Source: Piromyces finnis (Eukaryota; Neocallimastigomycota; Neocallimastigomycetes; Neocallimastigales; Neocallimastigaceae). Taken from it: a DNA stretch of 64,000 bases. Position numbers and translations under genes: made by a program. How positions within the stretch are numbered: position 1 is the stretch's first letter; each line of letters begins with the position of its first letter. Location of the stretch: positions 744,001 through 808,000 of the forward strand of contig MCFH01000003.1 of the NCBI GenBank assembly GCA_002104945.1, read 5' to 3'. The notes beneath the pieces are model-generated. The model did no database searches. It was not told the DNA's origin and saw only the letters and a list, made by a program, of their open reading frames with translations. Below, in pieces: positions 32,232-44,067 of this stretch.

Positions 32232-33162
32232 GAGGATGATCTGTATACATAATGTAATGAATAATGTGGATAATGTATACAATTTTAGATTAAAATTTTA
32301 ATTAATAAATGTCATATGACCATTTCAACTGATATGGGTTAATTTTATGTAGAAGGAATTTAATTTTACTAATTTATGTTTTATTAATAACTTTATTTAT
32401 TAATACTATTCTGCCTAAATATTAAAACATTAATTCTATCGTTCTTAACTATTAAAACTTTACTAAAAATAAGAAGCCTCTTTAATAATAATTATTCCCT
32501 AGTCTATTTATACATAGAAGGCTTACTTAATAACTAATTGTCCAATGATAATGCTAGAATTATATGGATCATACATCTACATAACTCTTTTACATTACCA
32601 GTTCTTACATTAATAATACATTTACATTACATTCTTTTACAATATAGAATTAATTAATAAAAACTATATAAATTTAATATTAGAAAAATTTACTAATATA
32701 TATAAAAATAATAGGTTCAAGCCACATATTATTTTTATATCACAATCTTTATATTAAATTTTTCAAATTAAATTAAATTTTTTTTTAAAAGTAGATCAAT
32801 AATAGAATAAGAAAACTTTTTTAGTTGACATTACACCTGTAACAAATTTGAATGTATTTTATTGTAAATATATATAAAAAAAGGGATTTCTTCTTTTTAT
32901 ATAATAGTAATATGAATAAATAAAATTTTATTATTTGTTTTAAACAATATTACCTTTTTTTTATAATCTTTTTTTTTATTCTTATTCATATGAATTGAAT
33001 ATTATATTATTGATCTGCTTTTAAAAAAAATTAATTTTATTTGAAAATTTTAATATAAAGATTGAAATGGTCATATGACATTTATTAATTAAAATTTTAA
33101 TTTAAAATTGTATACATTATCCACATTATTCATTACATTATGTATACAAATCATCCTCAAGA
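32228..33162. mobile_element. Non-autonomous element with 101-bp terminal inverted repeats
   Basis: The left arm 32228-32328 (TCTTGAGGATGATCTGTATA...) equals the complement of 33062-33162 with only two mismatches in 101 bases. The 733-bp interior is AT-rich and has no open frame of note. The size and long arms suit a MITE or foldback element. No clear target-site duplication is visible; the left end sits in a TTCTTA microsatellite, which may have obscured it. An ancient inverted duplication without transposition is the alternative. Confidence 0.6.
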
Positions 33163-33818
33163 TTTAATATTTAAATTTTAATTAAATTTTTTAAAATGAT
33201 AAATTTTAAAAAAGTAATTTTTTTTTGTAATGCTTTTCTGATTTCTACTACTTTTTTATTTTATTTTTTTCCTTTTTCACTATTCTTTTTTTTTTCATTA
33301 TTATCTATTTTTATCTTAAATATCTTAACTATTTTATTCTAATTATTCTAATTATTCTAATTATTGTGGATTGGTCATATGATCCTTTTCCATTTTTAAA
33401 AAATTTTTATTTTCTTAATCGACCAATAAAAATGTCTCAACTTTTATTTTTCTATTTTTTTAAACTACCACAAAATCAATTTTTAGGTTGATCATATGAC
33501 TAGAGAAAAAAGTGTAAAGTCAATAATGAAAATTAAAAAAGTATAAAAAGCAGTTGGTGTTTCTTACTTATTTATTTTGCTAAGCAATTTTAAAACAAAT
33601 CCTTCATTAATAAAAAAAAAGAAAGTAAAGTATTTAAGGGAGATAACGTTTATTTTAAGTATTTTAATAAGTAATTATATAGATATATACATTATACTTT
33701 GCAAAAAAAAAAAAAAAAAAAAAAACTTTATATTTACTTAATAAAAAAGTTTTTAATATAATTTTTAATATAATAGGTTTATCATTGAGTGTGGAGAGAT
33801 TAAACAAAATACTTAAAA
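33163..33818. promoter_or_regulatory. 5' flank of the VOC gene with repeated TCATATGA motifs
   Basis: GTCATATGAT at 33374-33383 and ATCATATGAC at 33491-33500 repeat the 10-base palindrome GTCATATGAC found in both arms of the neighbouring inverted-repeat element (32311-32320 and 33070-33079). CATATG is an E-box-type core. Otherwise A/T tracts. A regulatory role is only a guess. Confidence 0.3.
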
Positions 33819-34345
33819 ATGAAAATCGATCATATTGGTATTTACTGCAAGGATATTCAAAAGATTGCTGATTTCTACTGCAAATATTTTAATGGTACTT
33901 TATCTCAACCAGCCTATCATAATCCAAAGAAAAATTTTACTTCACATTTGATATCTTTTGAATCTGGAGCTAGACTTGAAATTATGCATCAACCAACCAT
34001 TCCAGAAGTTAAGGAAGAACCAATGTCACAATTTATTGGGTATATATATTTCAAATAGTATAATCCCAAAAAAATAAACATTATTAAGCATCATAACCTT
34101 TTATATATATATATATTTTCTTATTAATACCTTTTTCTTTTTTATATATATAAAAATAATGAAATGTGTATAGATTTATTCATATTTCATTCTCTGTTGG
34201 TTCAAAAGAAAATGTTGACAAGTTAGCTGAACAACTTAAGGGTGATGGTTATAATATTATTGATGGTCCAAGAACTACTGGGGATGGTTTCTATGAAGCT
34301 TGTGTTTTAGATCCAGAAAACAATAGAGTTGAATTTACTGTTTAA
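33819..34345 (+). CDS. VOC-superfamily protein (lactoylglutathione lyase-like)
   Basis: Two exons (33819-34039 and 34174-34345) give 130 residues, a complete single-module VOC protein with two beta-alpha-beta-beta-beta units. Likely metal ligands are His5 (M-K-I-D-H-I), Glu54 (A-R-L-E-I-M-H), His77 (F-I-H-I-S-F-S-V-G) and Glu127 (N-R-V-E-F-T-V). The motifs Y-H-N-P-K-K-N-F, L-E-I-M, S-F-S-V-G-S-K and G-P-R-T-T-G-D-G are typical of small bacterial VOC proteins annotated as glyoxalases in gut Firmicutes and Bacteroidetes. It is probably a soluble metalloenzyme detoxifying an aldehyde or a related small molecule; the substrate is not known. The bacterial-like sequence and single intron suggest horizontal transfer with later intron gain, which is inference. 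Confidence 0.85.
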
Positions 34346-35120
34346 TTTATTAAATGTATATACACTATACCATCATAATTATTATAAAAAAAATAGTTAT
34401 TCAATATCATATTACGTATATACACTTCTTTTCATATTTATAAATAATCGATAAAACAAAAAAGACTAATATATAATATATACAAATCAAATTATTTAAT
34501 TATTTACACATATACTTTTCATAACTATAATAAGAAAATAAATAAAAACTATAATAATTATAATTATAATAAGAAAATAAATAAAAACTATAATAATTAT
34601 AATTATAATAAGAAAATAAATAAAAACTATAATAATTATAATTATAATGACATGCTATTCTTTTATCTTTTTTTTTTTTTTTTAAAAAAAAAAAAAGAAT
34701 TATTATATTTAATATTTTTATTATTTCTAAAGGCTGTTCAATAGAATTACAACAAAATAATAATTATATAATATATAATTTTTACAACAAATAGGTGTTT
34801 TATAATTTTTTTTTATTATATAATTTTATTTATTTATTTATTTATTAAAATTATGTATAACTTTTTATTTTATTTTATGAGTAATATATAATGATTAAAA
34901 TATAGTAGAATATAGTAGAATATATATATTTTTTTTTTTCATTTACAAAACTTTTTGATTTCTATGAAAAAAAAAAAAATAAATAAAAGCTAATCTTTCA
35001 AAGATTTTTCTATTTTTAAGAAAATTAATTCTGCATTACCAATATTTATAATAAAAATAATAGAAAAGAAAAAAAATAGAAAAATCAAAAAATATAACTT
35101 TTTTTTTAATAATTAAAGGA
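34346..35120. other. Intergenic region between VOC and phosphatase A
   Basis: No gene. 3' flanks of two convergent genes, with a 39-bp tandem repeat. Confidence 0.6.
34532..34648. repeat. Tandem repeat, 39-bp unit, three copies
   Basis: Unit starting AAGAAAATAAATAAAAACTA at 34532, 34571 and 34610, essentially identical. Confidence 0.9.
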
Positions 35121-38100
35121 TTAGACTCCTTGAGGGAATCTAGGATAACAATGAGAGTAATAATCACTTATGAATTTACAATATGAGTTTGCACTTTGAC
35201 AGCAAGTTGGACCAGTCCAATCTTTACCACCACATTGACCATAATCAACTGCACAATTTGTTGGAGTCGAAGTAGTTCTAGTAGTTGTAGTAGTTCTAGT
35301 AGTTGTAGTAGTTCTTGTGGTTGTAGTAGTTCTTGTGGTTGTAATTGTTGTTGTTTTTGATTTTGTTGTTGTATTTGTAGTGGTTTTAGATTTAGTAGTA
35401 GTTGTAATGGAAATAGTAGTTTTAGGTTTAGTGGTGGTAGAAATGGTAGTGGTAGTTTTAGGTTTGGTGGTAGTAGTAGTGGTGGTAGTAGTGGTAGTTT
35501 TATCTGAATTAAATGGAATACCACACCATTCATTATTTTCTATACTCCATGAACCATTTTCATCGGTTTCAACAACTTCAAATTTCTGTTTACAACATTC
35601 ATAACCTATACAAAAATTATTAAAAAATAATTAATATATAAAAAAAATTGTTTGTTAAAGATAAATAATTTTATTATTATTTACCTAAACGTTTAGACCA
35701 ACACTTTTAAATTTTAAGAGTAAATAAATTTTTTTTCAATAATAATAATAATAATAAAAAAAAAAAGTAGGATTAGTTAGTTATATAAAATTATAGGTAT
35801 GGTATATATATTGAGTATATATTATTTTCTCTTATAAAATTATTTATAAAGTGATTATTATCCTTACTTGAGCAGTTTTTTCAAAATAGTAGGGTCCATC
35901 TATAATTTCGTATGTTTCAACATCATAGGAAGCAATAGATAATTTGGTTATTCCATCTTCTACCTTGAAATCTAATATACCAAAAGTGGCACTAAAGGTT
36001 TGACTATTTTGATAAACATAATCCAAATCTTCTTTATAATAATCATAAAGTTTACTACCGGTTGAACAATTAGCGGTAATGTAAAAAGTACCTTTGGGTT
36101 GCTTATAAACTTTATTCTTTTTTATATCACTTACACTGTAGTTATTGTTATCATAGGAAATGAACTTTGAAGCGGTATAGACATGATCATGTCCGTTAAT
36201 CACAAGATCAAATTTATTTTCATAAAATAATTGGGTTAAACATGGACGTAATTCATTGACAATGTAAGGTTCCTTCGAATGGGTTACACCATTACCGTAG
36301 ATATCATGATGAAACATTGCAATACGCCAATCAACGTCTGGATATTTTTTTATGGCCTTTTCAATTACATTGGAAAAATCTTCACAATACCCGTAGTTCG
36401 TTTCGAGAACAACGACAAGAACATTATGATGTCTAAAGAAATAATTATATCCCGGAATTAAATCTTGGTATTTGGGGTCGGTGTAGGAATTTGGTGAATT
36501 AAAATGTTTTCTAAAATTATTATTACTAGCATCATGATTACCAACTGCAGCAGCGACAGGTACAGATTTTAATAAATCTGGAAGAAGAAAAGCTGAATAT
36601 TGCATTTCTTCATTCAAAAGTTCCATGGGTCCTTTTTCATTATCTTCCAAGTGTTTACATTCTTCATCGGCTTGATCCCCAGCACTAAGTAGGAGACTTG
36701 GTTTATTTGCAAATTCAAAAGATCTAGAAATAGTTCTATTCCAATTGAATGCGTCATTTCTATTACCTTCATTCAACGTGAGAACCCTTTCATAATTATT
36801 GGTGATGGAAAAACGATCGTGAGAACCTCCAATTTGAGGATCACCAACAAATACAAATTTAAAATTGTAAGGATCACGCGTTTTAAGCTTAATGACTGGT
36901 TTTTCCCATTCTCCATTTAATAATCGTTGATAGTAATAAACGGTGTTTGGTTTTAAATCTTCAATGGTTACTTTGTTAGAATAGTATTGTGTTCCATTTA
37001 ATTTATAATGTTGTTCAAAATAACCGTCATATTGCACGGCATCACTCATGTCTTTATTGACACTATATCTTATGGAAGGTAGTGTTTTAGTAGTGGAATA
37101 CCATCCAAAATTAAGTTTAGTTTCATCTTCACCTGGAAATACAGAAAGACGTTCAAAATCTTTTTTAAACTCTTTATCCCATTTAACTTTAAAGGCTTCC
37201 CATTCATTCTTGGTTTCTTTATTCTTTTCACGATCATTCCAGAGTTGAACACTATTCTTCATACCACACCAATTTCCATCTTCATCAAGACCCCTTTTTT
37301 TTATAATAAAATATTATTTTAAAATTTAATAAATATATTTTTTTTTTATTTTATTTATAATTATATATATTTGAAAAAGTCTTGTTAATTTACTTATGTA
37401 ATAATAATTAATAAATAAATAAATAAATGATTTTTACCATTTACCATCTTGGTCACGATAAACAACATTGGTATTTTCTGGAGAACAACATGGAAAACCT
37501 TTTTTTTTTTATTTTAATAATTATAAAAATTATTGATCTATCCTTTTCAATAATAATAATGAAATTTTTATAAAAATAAAAGGTAATTAAAAAAAAAAAA
37601 GTAAAATTCCTACCACCAGCCATAGACCAGCATAAATCAGTTTCTAATTCATTTTTATTACTGACAGCATTAGATGATGCTGAGGAGGTTTGAGCAGGTT
37701 TATTTGTTTTTGTGGTTTCTAAAGCAGTAGTTTTTATATTTTTAACGATACCACACCAATTATCCATATAAACACCCCTTTATTTTATTTTATATATATA
37801 TATATTTAAAAAAAAAAAAAAAAAAAAAAAAAGAATATAAATATTATAAATATACCATATCAATGAATTATTAAAATAAAAATTATTTTATTTTATTTTT
37901 ATTTTATCTATTTACCAATCTCCTTCATCATCTGAATATTGAATTGGCGTTCCTTCCGGACAACTATTTCATCATAAAAAAAAAAAAAAAAAAGTAAAAT
38001 AATAATAATATAAATCTTAATATTTGAATAAATTATTCAATTATTTTATAACTTCAATTTCAATAAAAATTTTACCAAGGATAATTTCCAGAAATAGAAT

Positions 38101-38179
38101 TATTTGACCAACAATTTGAGGTTGCTTTAACATAAATTGTTGTTGTTAACAATAACAAGGCAATAGTGTATTTCTTCAT
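35121..38179 (-). CDS. Dockerin-tagged PAP-like metallophosphoesterase A
   Basis: Seven exons (38179-38076, 37973-37916, 37777-37614, 37498-37438, 37293-35878, 35703-35685, 35605-35121) sum to 2307 nt, giving 768 residues. Order: signal peptide (about 1-19); dockerins 1 and 2 (to about 145); FN3-like domain (L-N-F-G-W-Y-S-T-T ... N-T-V-Y-Y-Y); metallophosphoesterase; dockerin 3 (about 602-647); Thr-rich linker; CBM1 (C-G-G-K-D-W-T-G-P-T-C-C). Metal motifs are G-D-P-Q, S-A-G-D-Q-A-D, G-N-H-D, F-H-H-D-I-Y-G and G-H-D-H. The Tyr that follows the second motif in true purple acid phosphatases is absent. The enzyme should hydrolyse phosphate esters outside the cell while docked in the fungal cellulosome; the substrate is unknown. 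A 19-nt exon encodes C-W-S-K-R-L-G. Motifs resemble clostridial FN3-metallophosphoesterases, so bacterial origin is plausible. Confidence 0.9.
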
Positions 38180-39330
38180 TGTGTTAACTATTTTATAGGA
38201 TTACTTCATAATTTTTTATTTTTTTTTTTTTTTTTGAAATTGATTTAATTATTATTATATATAAAAAATATTGAAATGAATATTTTCCCCCTTTCTCCTT
38301 TTCTTTGTTTTTATTTAATTTTTATTTTATTTTTTATATTTTCAAAATTTGAAATTTGAAATGTATATTATTTCTTTCTTTCTTTCTTTCTTTCTTTCTT
38401 TTATCAATAATTAATATAAAATTATTTAATATAATAACAAAAGGATTATTTTGTAGACAATTCTTTTGTTATTATTTTTAAAAAAAAAAGATAGAATAAT
38501 ATTATTTATAGCTATTCAACTGAAAAAAAATGTATACATATATATGTATATATTTTTGTAGGTGTGTGTTGTATGTTATGTGTTAGAGCGTGTTGTTATT
38601 TGTTGTTGTTAGTAAAATTTCAAATTCACTCTTTCTATATCTATTTAGATTTAGTTTTTTTTTTTTTTTAATAAAACTATTATTTTTTAAATAGGTCGTA
38701 TTTTTTATTATTTTACGTTGTTAAAAAATAATACTTTTTTTTTTTTTGTTTTAATAGTTAAAAGGTTTATTGTTTTAAATTAATGAACTTCACTTTTTTA
38801 AAATTTATATAGAATTTTTAAAATTTGAAAACTTTTTTTAATTGAAATTTAAATGTAGCATTAGATTTCATTTAAAAAAGAATGTAAAGTTTTTTTCTTT
38901 ATTTTATAAAATAACAACACTTTTTACCTTTTTTACTTTCTATTATACCTTTTTTTTTAAAAAAAAAAAAAAAAAAAAGATATTGAAAAATTAAAAAGTA
39001 AAATGTCAAAAAATTAAAAAAAAACAACTTTTTTTAAACCCAAAAATAAATTAAATTAAAATTAAAAATCATCTGAAAAAGTAAATTTTTATTGGTAGAA
39101 AAAAAATAAAAATAAAATTAATTTTTATAGTATCTAAACTTTAATTTATAATAAAAACATTAATTTAAATGAAAAATGAATAAAAATAATATAAAATAAA
39201 GTTTAAAGATTAAAATAAATATTGTACAAAATTAATTAAAAAACTAACAATATTATTGGTTAAAATTTAATTTTTAGTCAATTTAAAAAGTTTCAAAGTG
39301 CTGACACTTGGTTTTAAAGGTAGAAAAGAT

Positions 39331-39508
<178 letters not shown>

Positions 39509-40000
39509 GTAGTAGTAGTAGTAACAGAAATAATTAGAATTTTAAAAAATAATACTTCAAAATTAATAGAAAAAATAAAAACAAAATTATATAGAGGTAT
39601 TTCAATAGTTTAACAAAAAAAAATAGCGTTCATTCATTGATATTAGAGTAAAAAGAATGATAGTAAATGTTGAATAATACTAAAATATTGTTATACAAGA
39701 TATATAAAAGATAACTTATTTTGTAAAGAATAAATATAAAAATGCTTTTCTATATAGTTAAAAAAAAAGTAGTCATTCTATTTATTATATTTTTAAAAAC
39801 CGTTTAAATCATGATTTATTTATTATTATTGGGAAACATCGCAATGACATGAGAAAAAAAAACTTGCTATTTTTATGGCTAAATGCTTATTATTATAGTA
39901 AATGAATAATAAATGAATAATAAAATTTTATTTACTATTTTTTTTTTTCAGTATTAATAATAATAATAATATTATTATTATTATTTAATTATTATATTTA

Positions 40001-40038
<38 letters not shown>

Positions 40039-40279
40039 GACGCTTCATCATCCAAAAAAAAAATTATATTATTTTTATATTAAAATTTTTAATAATAAAT
40101 TGAAATTTAATATAAATTTAAATTAAATTTAATTTATTTTTTTAAATTTTAATTCTATTTAAAATTTTAATTTTTTAATATAAAGTAATAATATTAAAAA
40201 AAAAAAAAAAAAAGAGGCCATTTAAACTTTTTATTAGGATTCAAAGGAAAAGTAGGCAAGAATAATTAAACATTATTAA

Positions 40280-40429
40280 TTAATAAAATAAAATTGTAAT
40301 TCTAATTAAATGTTGAATGATATTATCATTCACACTATTGTTACTGTTACTATTACTGTTATTGCTATCTCTACTGATATTACCATTTTCATTATTATTG
40401 ATAGGTCTGTTGGAATTACGTTGACTCAT
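40280..40429 (-). CDS. Possible small Asn/Ser-rich protein (49 residues)
   Basis: An ATG at 40427-40429 opens a 49-codon frame (M-S-Q-R-N-S-N-R-P-I-N-N-N-E-N-G-N-I-S-R ...) with more G/C-containing codons than the surrounding DNA, closing at TAA 40280-40282. The last residues look like intergenic translation. It could be the first exon of a lost gene or a chance frame. No function is suggested. Confidence 0.2.
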   Translation of the reverse strand: MSQRNSNRPINNNENGNISRDSNNSNSNSNNSVNDNIIQHLIRITILFY

Positions 40430-41246
40430 AAAAGGTTTTAACATAACTTGTTAGGAAATATTATTTATTTTTAGTATAATATTTATAGTATTTATAATAT
40501 TTATTGATAATTTTTTTTTTAATATATATTTTTGATTGTCTTTTCTTTTTATTTTTTCTTAAAAAAAATAAAATAAAATAAAAACCCTTTTCGTAAAAAG
40601 TAAAATTATTAAACTATGTATATATAATATTAAATCAATCAAAAAGTAAACTATTGTAATGATCTTTTTTTTTTTTTTTTACTATTTATATAAAGTGTAT
40701 CTCAGATACATTAAAAAGATATATTTCTGTACTATATTTATAATGATTAAAAAATGTATTTTTTTTTTTCTTTTAATATTATTATCCTATATCTATAAAA
40801 ATAATTATAAAATTTTTTTTTCTAATAAAAAAAAAGTCTATAATTTTTTTTTTTTTTAAAATGACAAATCAAGTCATTCTTTTAAAGAAAATGATAAATG
40901 TAACGTAATCAATACTTCATTAAGAATGGAATTTTTTTCTTCTTTAATAAATGATAAATAATAATAATTACATTGTTGATGTACTACTATTACTATTTAT
41001 TATTATTAAAGATGTAGGTTTTTTTTCCATTATAATCGAATAAAATATTTTATAAATTAAATAATAATATTAAAAAAGAATCATTATCTTCCTTAGTATT
41101 ATTATATAATTTATTCTATAATGATATTAATTATATTATAATTAATATTATGACCCTTATATTGGGTGAGTTTTTTTTTTTTTTTTAAAATGGCTAAAAA
41201 TAACTATAAAATAAAAATAGAAAGATATTACTTATATTGATTATAT

Positions 41247-44067
41247 TTAATATACTGGTGCACATTGATAATAATAATCACTACGCATAATACATTGGTA
41301 ATTTGGATTTTGACAACAAGTTGGTCCATTATAGCCTATACCACCACATTGTTCGTAATCAGCAACACAGTTGGTTGGTTCTGGAGTTTGAGTGGTAGTA
41401 GTGGTAGTAGTAGTAGTTGTGGTGGTAGTAGTAGTAGTGGTGGTGGTAGTGGTAGTGGTGGTAGTGGTGGTAGTGGTAGTAGTTCTAGTGGTAGTTCTTG
41501 TAATAGTAGTAGTGGTTGGAGTTGGAGTGGTAGTTGTGGTATAAGTAGTAGTGGTGGTTGGGGTTGGTGGTTGAACATTTCCATTTTCAATAATACCACA
41601 CCATTCATCATCTTCTACACCCCATTTACCATCATCATCAACAAAAACTACTGCTGGATTAGTTCCAACACAACATTTGTAACCTAATAGACTAGCCCAA
41701 CACTATAACATTAAATACAATATTGTTTCATAATGTAAAATGAAAAAAAAAAAAAAAATTTTTTTAGTATTATAGTAATAACATTTATAATAAAAGTAAA
41801 TGTAATTGGGTCAACGAATAAACATTGAGTAGATATAAATAAATTCTTTATTTACCTTATTTTCTGGTTCTGGTTCTTGTCCTGGTTCTGGTTCTGTTTC
41901 CACAATTGTTTTTTCGATGATATATGGACCATCAATGATGGTATCTGGTGATTCTACATCATAAGTAACAATTTTTAATGTAGCTTTACCGTATTCCTTG
42001 GTAAAATCCAAAGTACCAAAAGTAGAGGTAAAGCTTTGAATATCTTCGTGAACAAAATCTGGGGTATCTTCAACAAAACTGTAAAGTTTACTACCAGAGG
42101 AACAATTAGCAGTAATAAAAAAGGTACCCTTTGGATCCTTAAAGGTTTCATTGGTTTGAATGTCACTTGTTACATATTTACCAGAATTATTAGCATTAGC
42201 ATCGTAGGTAATAAATTTACTTGCGGTATAGACGTGATCATGTCCACTAATGGCAAGATCAAATTTAAAATTGGATAATAATTTGGTTAAACATGGACGT
42301 AAAACATTCTTCATACCATCTTCTAAGGAATGAGTAACACCATTACCATAAATATCATGATGGAATAAAGCAATACGCCATAAAGTGTCTGGATATTTTT
42401 CAACGGCATTGGTAATGACGGATTCAAAATCAACACATTCTTCATGATTGGTGTTAAGAACTACAATTAAAACATTATTGTATTTAAAGTAATAGTTGTA
42501 ACCTTCAATCCATCCATCATCCATAAGATAGGATGGATTTTTATATGGATTAGGTACGTTAAAATGATGTCTGAAATTTTCAGTATTTCTGTCATGATTA
42601 CCGATAGCAGCAGCCATTGGAATGGTTTGAATTTGTTTAGGGAGAAGTAATGCAGAGTATTGTGTTTCTTCATTATAATGTTCTTGATCACTATAGAAAC
42701 TATTGTTTTCTTCATCAGCTTGATCACCAGCAGATAATAAAAGACTTGGTTCTTTAACAAAATCAAAGGAATGGGTAATAGTTCTATTCCAATTAAAGGC
42801 ATCATTGGCTGTACCCTCATCCACCGTTAATACTCTCTCATATAAATTAGAAATGGAGTAACGGTCATGTGAACCACCAATTTGTGGATCACCAACAAAA
42901 ATAAATTTAAAGTTATCTGGATTGTAGGTTTTAAATTGAATTGGCTTTTCCCATTGACCATTTAATTTTCTTTTGTAGTAATAAACAGAATTACGTTCTA
43001 GGCCAGTAACACTAACTTTATTGGAATAGTACTGTATTCCACTGACCTTATAATGCTTTTCACTTGTTCCTATAAATTCCTTACAATCATTTAAATTTTC
43101 ATCTGTTCCCCAACAAATAGTTGGTACTTCATTTTTAGTGGTAGAATACCAACCAAAGTTAAGCATAGTTTCATCCTCACCAACAAATACAGAAAGACGT
43201 TCAAAATTTTCTTTATATTCATTACTCCATACTTTTTTAAAAGCATTCCATTCATCTCTGGTATCTTTAATTAATTCACGATCAACCCATCTTTGTTTCC
43301 TTTCTCTAAATCCACACCAATTGCCATTAGCATTTTGACCCCTAATATTAATAATCATCATTACAAAAAAAAAAAAAAAAAAATATTAAAATCTCCTAAA
43401 TCTACACCTTTTTATTAATTTTAAATCATATATTATAATAATTGTTATAATTTATAAACATAAAAAAAAAAACGAAATAAATATAAAAACCAAAATCAAA
43501 TTTATATCCTTCTTTTCTTTATTAATTCACTTTTTATTTACCATATACCATCTTGATCAATTAAAGCAATAGATTCACCACCTTCACAACATGGATATCC
43601 TAAAAAATGAAAATAAAATATTAAATAAAAAGATTCTTTTTTTTTTACCTATAAAATAATATAACAAAATCTTTAAAAATATATTCTATATATACCACCA
43701 GCTCTGGACCAACATCTACCATTTCTTATGCCACACCATTCACCATTACTATTAAAAACCCTGTAAAAAAAAAAATAATATCAATTATCATCTATTCCTT
43801 TTATATATAGTTTTATTAGAGTTATAATGAATTATTGATAAATACCAATCGCCTTCACTATCTTTATAATTAGGCTGAGTTATTTCTTCTGGACAACTAT
43901 ATAATAATAATAATTAACAAAAATGCTTTTTATTGGGAAAAAAAAAAAATAAGAAAAAAACAAATGATATTTTACCATGGGTAACCTAATTTTTCTGACC
44001 AACAGTAGGTACTTTCAGCTTTAACAACAGAAATAATTAATGCTAAACTTAATGCGATATATTTCAT
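41247..44067 (-). CDS. Dockerin-tagged PAP-like metallophosphoesterase B
   Basis: Six exons (44067-43976, 43896-43846, 43760-43696, 43599-43542, 43341-41856, 41702-41247) sum to 2208 nt, giving 735 residues. Signal peptide M-K-Y-I-A-L-S-L-A-L-I-I-S-V-V-K-A, dockerin 1 (C-W-S-E-K-L-G-Y-P-C-C), dockerin 2 (C-W-S-R-A-G-G-Y-P-C-C), FN3-like plus phosphoesterase domain, a short E-P-E-P spacer, dockerin 3 (C-W-A-S-L-L-G-Y-K-C-C), Thr-rich linker and CBM1 (C-G-G-I-G-Y-N-G-P-T-C-C). Motifs are [22 protein letters not shown] and G-H-D-H. Two Cys shared only with paralogue C (T-I-C-W-G and N-D-C-K-E-F) suggest an extra disulphide in the N-terminal domain. Unlike A and D, dockerin 3 is not split by an intron. 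Confidence 0.9.

Noticed and set aside
32329-33061. Transposase inside the inverted-repeat element
   Set aside because: No open frame of useful length or recognisable motif in the interior on either strand.
35317-35604. 95-codon plus-strand Val-rich frame, and similar frames at 41265-41687 and 54587-54847
   Set aside because: Antisense shadows of Thr linkers and dockerins of the phosphatase genes.
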